A DNA stretch of 64,000 nt, taken from positions 992,001 through 1,056,000 of the forward strand of contig JALIZF010001917.1 of assembly GCA_029948255.1 (NCBI GenBank), read 5' to 3'. The DNA comes from Telmatactis stephensoni (taxonomy: Eukaryota; Cnidaria; Anthozoa; Actiniaria; Isophelliidae). Below the pieces are notes generated by a model, which worked only from the letters and a program-made list of their open reading frames with translations, was not told where the DNA came from and made no database searches. Each line of letters opens with the position of its first letter. Position 1 is the first letter of the stretch. A program made the position numbers and the translations under genes. Of the stretch, positions 56,230-64,000 are shown piece after piece.

Positions 56230-57085
56230 TTATACTTTGCATCTACAGTGGCTATGGTAGTGAAGTAGTAGTCCAGTGTCTGTTGGTTTTACATAGACCT
56301 TGGTTTCCAGGTTATTCCCGTATTTACGTATTTCCATACCCAGGTAGGGTAGGACATTGTTGTTAGGCAATTCCATTGTTAATTTTATAGCAGGATGAAC
56401 TTGATTCAGGGTTTCAAGAAAAGACTCAGCAGCTTCGAGGCTTGGTACAGCAGCCAAAGTATCGTCAACATATCGTCTATACAGGCTTGGTACTTTATGC
56501 TGTGCTTGTAAATTTTCTTCGATGAAGCACATGAAGGTGTTTGCCATGAGCGGGCCAAGAGGCGACCCCATCGCGACGCCGTCTATTTGTTCGTAGAGGG
56601 CCCCATTAAACTGAAACAGCTGGTCTTTGGTTGCTGCACGTAAGAGATCAACTACTAGTTGATCTCTTACCATCTCAAGTTGATCTCTTAGTTGATCTCT
56701 TAACATCTCAAGATCTGACCGGGTCAGATCTTGAGATGTTAAGGTTGTGAGTCGAGTTAAACCAGTTATTGGTAAACGCTTTATCAGCCAAGATCTGTAT
56801 GGTATCTTCAAGAGGGACATTTAATAGTAAACAGAGAAGAGACATCATATGAGACTAGGATATCGTTGGCATCAATATCAATTTCTTGTAATTCTTCAGC
56901 AAACTTGTTGATATCAGTAATGGTATACTGGTTTGTTGAAAGGGGTTTCAACTTGTCCTCCAGCCATTTACTAAATTTGAAGTTATAGGTCAGTGTTGGT
57001 GGCCGATAGTATTGGTCGCATTGCTAATTGCTTTTTGTGTAATTTTGGCAAACCATATAGATGGGCAAGTCTGGACCCATTATGT
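56230..57085 (-). pseudogene. Penelope-like element: reverse transcriptase remnant
   Basis: The open part (56230-56820) has GVAMGSPLGPLMANTF and the catalytic YVDD. Upstream on the minus strand GLPKLHKKQLAMRPIL and TNQYTITDINKFAEEL, SYDVSSLF are readable in other frames, separated by stops. The N-terminal part is absent. Around 56640-56750 the normal sequence is replaced by short repeated 'gatctctta' units and a 38-base perfect palindrome. Confidence 0.75.
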
Positions 57086-57371
57086 TTGAATGTAAATTAT
57101 ATTTTCGCTTGATCTGTCAATAAATTGTTGTTGATAATGATGACAGGAGGTCATCAAAACGTCCAACTAATTGCGTTAGTTTTTCTTGTTAAATGTCTAT
57201 CAAGATCCTTACTAATAATTAATTCCAAGGCTATAAATCCGTAAGTATTCGTGATTTGGCGTGGCCCCATATCCAGAATTCTTCAGAGCACAGATGCCTA
57301 TCATTGTGCTAAATTTCATGCTTGTTACCCTAGTTTGAACAATTCAGCATAAAACCTGCACCATTTTCCTG

Positions 57372-58992
57372 CACTATCAATCTGACACTCCAACATTCAA
57401 CTTCACTTATCAACATTAAAGTTTAGCTGGCAACTTCCAATACCTCATCCCTCAACATTCAACTTCACTTATCAACATTGAAGTTTAGCTGGCAACTTTC
57501 AATACCGCATCCCTCAACATTCAACTTCACTTATCAACATTTAAGTTAAGATCGCAACTTTCAATACCTCATTCATCAACCTTCAACTTCATTTATCAAC
57601 GTTAAAGTTTAGCTCTCAACTTTCAAATACATGTTCATGTTTGTAAAGTTGGAAGTTGAGCATCGTGTTGCGTACCATCACCGCCAAAAAGTATCGAATG
57701 TCTGTATGACGTAATCACTACACAGGAAACCCGGCTTTGTTGTTACAAATTTCTCATGGGGGTACTAGCCGGTAGTAGCGACTAGCAAGGTATATTGAGT
57801 TATCGCTGAGAACCGTGTTTTTGATGATATCAATATAGTATCTGCAGGCTAAATATTCTGGGCAGTAGATTCGGGAGCGGCAGATTTGACCAGCATCAAA
57901 TTCAGAGTACAGTGATTTGATGTCACATATTGCTGCTGGCTTTACCGTTCCTTAGGGTGTTGCGTAATGACCCTAGTAAACGGCTGTGAAGAAGACTAAC
58001 CAGTGATACGGACGAGAACGAGATAAAATAAATAAACGAGATTGTTAAGGTTACTAAACAGTTTCCGTGGTGTGTTACAAAAAACGCAGCCACTTATTGA
58101 CCTGGCTCCTGCGGACACTAACTATGAACATTGTATGAGTAAGAGCGAAATTTAGACGTCAAAATGAAAAATGCTTCGAGATAGATTATCTTAACTATCG
58201 ATAAAACATGCAGATAATAACAATAACTTGGATCATTCGTTTGAGCATAATTTCCGGTTATTGTGTAACTGGTCACGAACCCAGTGTTGCGTTACGTACT
58301 CTCTGAGGTCATTCCAAAGTTATCGAGTCTTGCAGCCATAAAATCCCTAAGTGCAAGTTACCACAAGCTACATATTTTGCGGCTATATAACTGCATCGGC
58401 GGTAGACGTTTTTTGTTTTTGTGTTTTTATCTAAAGCAATCTGGTTCTTTATTTATTTATTTTTTTGTCCTTCCCCTGCTTATAGGGAAACTGTGTTAAA
58501 GCCAGCAGCAATATGTGACATCAAATCACTGTACTCTGAATTTGATGCTGGTCAAATCTGCCGCTCCCGAATCTACTGCCTAGAATATTTAGCCTGCAGA
58601 TACTTTTGATATCATCAAAAACACGGTTCTCAGCGATAACTCAATATACCTTGCTAGTCGCTACTACCGGCTAGTACCCCCATGAGAAATTTGTAACAAC
58701 AAAGCCGGGTTTCCTGTGTAGTGATTACGTCATACAGACATTCGATACTTTTTGGCGGTGATGGTACGCAACACGATGCTCAACTTCCAACTTTACAAAC
58801 ATGAACATGTATTTGAAAGTTGAGAGCTAAACTTTAACGTTGATAAATGAAGTTGAAGGTTGATGAATGAGGTATTGAAAGTAGCGATCTTAACTTAAAT
58901 GTTGATAAACTGAAGTTGAATGTTGAGGGATGAGGTATTGGAAGTTGCGATCTAACTTCAATGTTGATAAGTGAAGTTGAATGTTGGAGTGT
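57372..58992. mobile_element. Foldback element FB2 inserted in the FB1 right arm
   Basis: Arms of about 550 bases (57372-57947 and 58493-58992) are near-perfect inverted repeats with ends atctgacactccaacattca and tgaatgttggagtgtcagat. Each arm starts with three to four tandem units of about 73 bases ('caacttcacttatcaacatt') and then 'gtactagccggtagtagcga'. The loop (57948-58492) has no gene. FB1 sequence continues on both sides. Confidence 0.8.
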
Positions 58993-59024
58993 CAGATTGA
59001 TTTTTGGCGGGATTTGAACGCCAT

Positions 59025-60053
59025 ACATGACTGACCTAGTAACCTTACACTTCCGCCTTCTCGGAATCGACAGACGAGTTTCCTCGAACTAGACGCACAC
59101 GTGCGTTCACTCGTGCCCCGGGAGCCCCTTTTAGGAGAGGCTTCAATGACCGGCCCCGTTCGTACTCTTCCCCGAGCCGTTTCACGCATTCTTCACTTAA
59201 CCGTAACATAATAAAGACCTTTTTTGACCTTTTTAAAGAATATCTGATTAGTCAATTTGTCTGTCAGCAGCTATTAGTCGACATGCAAAATATTACCAGC
59301 GAATATACCAGTTTATTCAACTTTTTATTTCACTATGTATTTCAATTGTTTGCTGTAAAGACTTCTACAACGGCGTTTTTAACACAATAACAAATCGTGA
59401 ATTTTTTCGTTCATGTTTCGGATGTTTTAAATAATAAAAGACGTTACGTGACCAACAAGGTCAATGGAACCTATCCGTTCCATGCAATGGTTTGCTCTAG
59501 AATTCCGTATTAAAATTCAGTACAAAAACCTCTCAAGATCTCTTGAATGCTTTAATGAGGAATACAATTGACTTGCTTCTACGTATGTTCGTTTAGCAAC
59601 ATGTAGGATGAGAAATTCGTAGACTCACAGCTCATAGGAAATACTCTTTAGCCATGTTCATCGAGAGGGTTCTCTTTCAAGTACTCCATTTAGAGTTCGA
59701 TATTTGGTCAAAGTATTGGAGATGAAGCTCAAACTAACAGCCCATTCTGAAGCTCTTATAAGTATATAGGTATACCTGGAGTTAAAAGCTCCAAATTACA
59801 TTGTTCTACTGCAGGAAAAGCCTGTCTCTGAAAGCTATTTCCTTTGTAGTCGGCCATCTTGCATTCCTAAAGTTCCTGGCTTGCGTTCGCTCAAAGGTGA
59901 TGAATGAAGGGCATTGTTTGTACGTTCTTAACCAATCAGAAGTTCCTCAGGACGAACAGAGGAAAAAAAAAACATTTGCAGTTTATAACTCGTTCCCGGC
60001 CTAAAGGCCTGGGCACGAGTAATAAGCAGCCATCTATGACGAAGCTTTGAAAA
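59025..60053. other. Intergenic region upstream of the TRIM-NHL gene
   Basis: GC-rich at 59050-59190, then ordinary sequence. Close to the gene are 'aaccaatcaga' (CCAAT, 59929) and a hairpin 'cgttcccggcc'/'ggcctgggcacg' at about 59993-60020, 35 bases before the start codon. No coding exon recognised. Confidence 0.4.
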
Positions 60054-62204
60054 ATGGATTCCCTTATATCAGAACTTAAAGAAGAAGTCCAGTGCTTCCT
60101 ATGTAATCACCAAATGACGGAACCCAAGTTATTAGAATGTTTTCATACATTCTGTAAGTCTTGTATCCAGAGTCACGCTCAGCTTACAAAACAAGTCTAC
60201 AACTTCAAGTGTCCTCAATGTTCCTCAGAAACGTCGCTACAAGACTTGGAGGACTTACAGCCAAGTCCACTTCACTCCAAAATGTTGCAAGTCCTAGAGT
60301 TTGAAAGCGACAAGTCCTGTTCTGTTTCTGAGTCTCATTCACCAGCATTGTGGTACTGTTTTGACTGTGATCGCTCGTTGTGTGAGGAATGTCTAAAGTG
60401 TCATGCAGAAATTACTCAAGACCACAAGGGATGTTTGTTTTCTGACTTGAAGAAGGAAGACCTTGAGTCGATGTTGAAAAGAGAAAACCCTTGTAAAACT
60501 CACATTAAGCAAACTTTAGAGTTCTTCTGTCAAGACTGTGAAGTCTTGATCTGCTCGATTTGCTTGAAGAAGGACCACAGGAATCACAAAACATCGCCTC
60601 AGCAGGAAGTTATTGCCATTGAAAAAGATCCACTTTCAACAAATATGGAGGAAATTAACAGGCTACGATGTAACGAGAACGAAATGAAACAACAAGAAGA
60701 AATCGCAGTCAAAATGATAAGCGATGGAAAGAAAGCCAAAAAAGAAGTTCAGAACCTGACCAAAAAGTTAGTGAAGTTTTTAATCGACCAAGAAGAACAG
60801 CTGCTGAGTCAAATCGAAAGTAACACAGCAAAGGCTGACAGGAATTTACGGATGATACGTCACATGCCAGCTGCACAGCAATACATGCAAAAAGTTATCC
60901 ACTATGGAATAGCAAATGAGATGGTTACAAGAACCTTCACATTTTCACCCTATAAGGCAGAAGCGTCTGGTCTCGTCTTCTACCCCAACGAAGACTGGAG
61001 TCAACAAGTACTTGATGGCAAACTTGGAAATATAAAGTTAACAACCAAGTCGTCTCCACATTTGAGTGAAATTCAAGCTGACTGTAATTTTCAGGCTTTT
61101 ACAAAGGCAAAGTTGTCGATCTTAACGAAATACTCGACAGGAGAAATCAATTATGATGACTATGATGTTGTCGACGTACAGTTCAGTCCCGTCGATGATG
61201 TGAAGGTCCATGAGAAAACCGTGAAGACTGATGGTAAACTAGAAGTTGAATTCACCCCTAGAGTACCTGGTCAATTGACAGCAGAGGTCCAACTGAATGG
61301 GGTTCCTGTGTCTAACAGTCCAGTAGTGATGGATGTCAAGCCTCAATGCATAGAAGTGATACATGAGGATTCAGTGTTGAAAACAGCATTGAATACTGGG
61401 TCTAGAAATTTTAGAGGGATTGCCGTGAATAAGACCAACAGTAGGATTGCTGTTGCAGATCATCCTTCACATTGTGTTAGAGTCTTCACTATTGATGGAC
61501 AGCTGTTGCTGAAGTATGGTAGTCAAGGCAGTGGACAGGGACAGTTGTCATATCCTTGGGGATTAGCATTTCTCAACGAAGTAGATTTAGTCATAGTTGA
61601 CCATTCCAATCATAGAATATGTATAGTGAACACTACAACAGGGACACTGGTGAGAACCTTTGGTCGTCAAGGTAACGGCAATGGAGAGTTTTCTTATCCC
61701 GTTGGAGTACATGTTGATGACGACTGTAACATCATTGTGAGTGATCATGGTAATTGTCGTGTTCAGGTCTTTACCAAGGATGGTGTATATCAATACCAAT
61801 TTACTGTGCCAAATCAGGACAATTGTAATCTACGCAGTACAGTTACACACAATGGACTGTTTTACGTGAGTGATTGGAATAATGGACTGATTCATGTGAT
61901 TCAGATGAAAGATGGCTCACCAACTCGAGTATCCACCATTGGACAGAAGGGTCAGGGTGTTGGTCAGTTTCAAAATCCCTGTGGTCTTGCTATTGACAAT
62001 GACCACAATCTACTGGTGTGTGACCATAGTTCTAAGCTGGTTAACAAGTTCACATTGGATGGTCGTTTCATAGGAAGCACAAGTCCTCTGAAAGGGCATC
62101 TCCGTTACATCTTAGTGCTGAATGATGGTCGATGTCTTTGTACGTCCAGTAGTGAAGGGGTTGTATTCTTGAGGAATAACGTTGAATATTTTGAGATCAA
62201 ATAG
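60054..62204 (+). CDS. Intronless TRIM-NHL protein (class VII, TRIM2/3/71-like)
   Basis: A 716-residue uninterrupted frame. RING finger C3HC4 at 14-56 (C14, C17, C29, H31, C34, C37, C53, C56). B-box 1 at about 89-124, B-box 2 at 147-178 (CKTH..CQDC..CSIC..H..H). Coiled coil about 190-280. Filamin-type Ig domain about 350-430 (ending VNG-type loop 'LNGVPVSNSPVVMDV'). NHL propeller from about 452 to the end with strands such as RGIAVNKTNSRIAVAD, YPWGLAF and YPVGVHVDDDCNIIVSD. The RING would give ubiquitin-ligase activity, and the NHL propeller binds RNA or protein in relatives. All domains are complete. No intron interrupts the gene, unlike the neighbouring genes, so an origin by retrocopying is possible. 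The orthologue among TRIM2, TRIM3 and TRIM71 is not decidable here. Confidence 0.93.
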   Translation: MDSLISELKEEVQCFLCNHQMTEPKLLECFHTFCKSCIQSHAQLTKQVYNFKCPQCSSETSLQDLEDLQPSPLHSKMLQVLEFESDKSCSVSESHSPALWYCFDCDRSLCEECLKCHAEITQDHKGCLFSDLKKEDLESMLKRENPCKTHIKQTLEFFCQDCEVLICSICLKKDHRNHKTSPQQEVIAIEKDPLSTNMEEINRLRCNENEMKQQEEIAVKMISDGKKAKKEVQNLTKKLVKFLIDQEEQLLSQIESNTAKADRNLRMIRHMPAAQQYMQKVIHYGIANEMVTRTFTFSPYKAEASGLVFYPNEDWSQQVLDGKLGNIKLTTKSSPHLSEIQADCNFQAFTKAKLSILTKYSTGEINYDDYDVVDVQFSPVDDVKVHEKTVKTDGKLEVEFTPRVPGQLTAEVQLNGVPVSNSPVVMDVKPQCIEVIHEDSVLKTALNTGSRNFRGIAVNKTNSRIAVADHPSHCVRVFTIDGQLLLKYGSQGSGQGQLSYPWGLAFLNEVDLVIVDHSNHRICIVNTTTGTLVRTFGRQGNGNGEFSYPVGVHVDDDCNIIVSDHGNCRVQVFTKDGVYQYQFTVPNQDNCNLRSTVTHNGLFYVSDWNNGLIHVIQMKDGSPTRVSTIGQKGQGVGQFQNPCGLAIDNDHNLLVCDHSSKLVNKFTLDGRFIGSTSPLKGHLRYILVLNDGRCLCTSSSEGVVFLRNNVEYFEIK

Positions 62205-63334
62205 AAACTTTGTTACACCAGTTGATGGCATAACTTGATGGAGGTGTTTAGCGAGACGATTTGTAGCTCAATGTTATTATATTCCACGTAAAACAATGAT
62301 ATTGTATAACGTGGTGCGTCCATCTCAACAGTGCCCGGTTGTGACTGTTCAAAGATTGCAACCTCGTTATACAATCATTTCCTGGCCAAACATTAGTGGC
62401 CGTAATGACGGGATGCCATTTTACTAAAAGAATATACTTTTACAAGAGATTAAAAGCGAGATCAAGCTAAAGAGGAAAGAGACCCGGCTATTTCTGAACA
62501 GTATTGAATGATGGTCGGTATCTTTTACGCAAGATTGGTCATGGAGGGGATTTATACTTGAGGAACTGAATAGCAGTTAAATAATTGATTGACATAGAAA
62601 CATTTGGTCAAAGTGTTATCTTAGTGTTGGTATTTGTGATTATGTAACGCGCATAGTGATTTTATTGTACTTCTTAATTACCCTGATTTTACAGCGATCG
62701 ATTGCAAGCAATTCGCCGCAATATTTCTAACCTGAGTATCAGGCTCCAGAAAAGGGGAAGGGAGGGAAAGGGAGGGGAGGGAGGAAGGGGAGGTTGCAAT
62801 ATTTTCGAGCTTGAAGTTTAGTAAAAAATTGGGACGATGTGTATTTGCTGCGCGCACGAGCAGTTTAACAGTGAAATCAGTATTCGCAATGCAAGTCTCG
62901 TAACCAAACAGAGTAAAAAGCAGTTATTTTGGTGTTCAGTTATCTCCAGTTCGTCGTCAAACAATATCAGTCAATAGTATTAGGCCTAGTGCGTTATTTA
63001 GATTACTTGATTACTCAACTTTTTAATGAATCGTAAATCATTTTTTAGAATGATTTTGGATTAAAATGGTTTAAAATGGCAGAGGTTTTAGATTGTTGAC
63101 CACATTGTGGACCATGTTCTCCTCTTTCTCCTTTCAGTCCCTTTTAGACATACAAGTCTTGAAATTAGATGTTACTTTCTTTAGAGATCTTATGATAACA
63201 CCCTTTATTGTTACAGTTTTGTATATATCTACTTGCACAAACATTGATGCAATCATCGAATCTAGAAGATGAGACCGAAATGGCTTCTGGGTACACTAGT
63301 TATATTTATCTTTGAATTGGTGTGTCATTGTTCG
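62205..63334. other. TRIM-NHL 3' region, non-coding
   Basis: An imperfect hairpin at about 62301-62376 ('attgtataacgtgg' against 'cctcgttatacaat') may be 3' UTR structure or a MITE remnant. A purine-rich tract 'ggggaagggagggaaaggga' continues at 62754-62802. No gene seen. Confidence 0.45.
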
Positions 63335-63955
63335 AACTACAAACTTTGATTTCGATTTTTCCAAGTGATTTGGATCCGTATTACCAGTTCGGATTATTTA
63401 TGTGACCCGTTAATATTTATTGGCATTGGAGGTATTTGTGATGCGCGCTTTTCGTCAGCTAAAATTTTATCGCTTTTTGTGATTGTTTGGATCTTAAATA
63501 AGAAAACTTTGAATTTTAAGTATGGATCTTAAAAAGATCCATGTTTTAAGGGAATTATAGTTTTGTTTTCATTGGTGTAAAATTCTTTGAGATATAAACG
63601 CATTTAAAAAAATTTAATTTACAAAAAAGAATAGGTCGATTTCGAATCCCTCGATGAACATTTCTTGTTACTCGGCAAATAAGGAATCAAGCCCAGACGG
63701 TTTCTATATATGTGACATGTCTCGTTCCAAAACTGACCATACAACTCGCTGAGCAAAATGGTATTCGATTTATCATGACTTTGCGTTATTAATACACTTG
63801 CCGTTAGCTATAAAACAAATACTGCAGGATTTAGTCAAGACTTGATACATTCCACAAGACTAATTGTATACTTAACTTATTGGAAAGAAAGTGCGTGATC
63901 AGAGAACTGCAAAACATACAGTTAGTGCTAAAAGACGTTTTTGCGCAATACCTAA
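63335..63955 (+). repeat. Long dispersed repeat D1, copy 2
   Basis: Direct repeat of 49490-50200 with several internal insertions (for example 63660-63735). Non-coding. It runs to near the window end. Confidence 0.7.
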
Positions 63956-64000
63956 AATAGAGACCATGTATTCAGGAAAATCGAAGAATCGTCGCCACGA

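Larger units (their letters stand above)
55454..57218 (-). mobile_element. Penelope-like retroelement, truncated, with inverted terminal repeats
   Basis: Both ends carry an inverted repeat of about 60 bases ('aacgcaattagttggacgtt' left, 'aacgtccaactaattgcgtt' right). It is flanked by ataattaattcc on both sides (12-bp target duplication), and the uninterrupted FB1 left arm shows the empty site. Remains of a reverse transcriptase (GLPKLHKK near 57050, SYDVSSLF, GVAMGSPLGPLMAN, YRRYVDD) and a GIY-YIG endonuclease (CDACYIGYTTRHLYQRIEEH) are visible. At least two frame breaks are present, so it is dead. Confidence 0.85.
51497..59024. mobile_element. Large foldback transposon FB1, interrupted by two later insertions
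   Basis: The left arm (51497-52270) recurs inverted at 54850-55453, 57219-57372 and 58993-59024, beginning and ending with 'atggcgttcaaatcccgcc'. Each arm contains two units of about 310 bases ('ggggccacgcc', 'gatattaagtatatagatag', 'gggtacttacgga'). The central 2.6 kb holds a decayed ORF (53728-54627). Subtracting the inserted elements leaves roughly 4.1 kb for FB1 itself. Open frames inside the arms mirror each other and are not convincing genes. Confidence 0.75.

Noticed and set aside
59801..60004. 67-residue frame just upstream of the TRIM-NHL gene
   Set aside because: Different frame, stop before the gene, no recognised motif.
1..64000. Bacterial or phage origin of the window, suggested by the DegT and ATPase genes
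   Set aside because: Dozens of consistent GT-AG introns, SINEs, a Penelope-like element, class I myosin and TRIM-NHL genes all indicate an animal nuclear genome.

Overview
This window reads as animal nuclear DNA. It is AT-rich, its genes are broken into many short exons with GT-AG introns, and it is full of foldback (MITE-like) repeats, tRNA-derived SINEs and a Penelope-like retroelement. The gene set is a class I myosin with a TH1 tail, an intronless TRIM-NHL protein, an ankyrin protein with one repeat per exon, a CXC-domain protein and a DegT-type aminotransferase. Together with a Polinton-like ATPase gene, this fits an early-branching marine invertebrate. I lean towards a cnidarian, with a sponge as the alternative, but the sequence alone does not settle this. 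No tRNA or rRNA gene, CRISPR array or bacterial operon is visible.

Layout. 0-1.5 kb: a Polinton/Maverick-like packaging ATPase with an N-terminal zinc finger. 1.5-4.6 kb: repeats, including a duplicated segment whose second copy carries a retroposon insertion. 4.9-13.5 kb, minus strand: an ankyrin-repeat gene of 7-8 exons, all phase 0. 13.5-19 kb: the gap between two divergent genes, with an exact CRE palindrome and several MITEs. 19.1-36 kb, plus strand: a MYO1A/B-type myosin I. I could place 35 exons that join without a frame break into 1,080 residues, and two possible upstream exons would add 40 more. 37.6-41.6 kb, minus strand: a 619-residue protein in 8 exons with a CXC domain and a Cys-rich tail. 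42.2-48.1 kb, plus strand: a DegT/DnrJ/EryC1/StrS-family PLP enzyme in a proposed 4 exons, one intron being GC-AG.

48-60 kb is a transposon nest. A large foldback element (about 51.5-59.0 kb) carries a decayed ORF ending in a CXC-like module. Its right arm has been hit twice, by a Penelope-like element with a 12-bp target duplication and by a second foldback element. 60.05-62.2 kb: an intact intronless TRIM-NHL gene. The last kilobase repeats sequence also found at 49.5-50.2 kb.

The host genes do not form one pathway. Myosin I is a membrane-actin motor, TRIM-NHL a likely E3 ligase/RNA-binding regulator, the CXC protein probably nuclear, and the DegT protein a probable sugar aminotransferase. 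The strongest unexplained items are the DegT gene in an animal locus, the CXC/Cys-rich protein, a possible basic N-terminal extension of the myosin, and the three-layer transposon nest.
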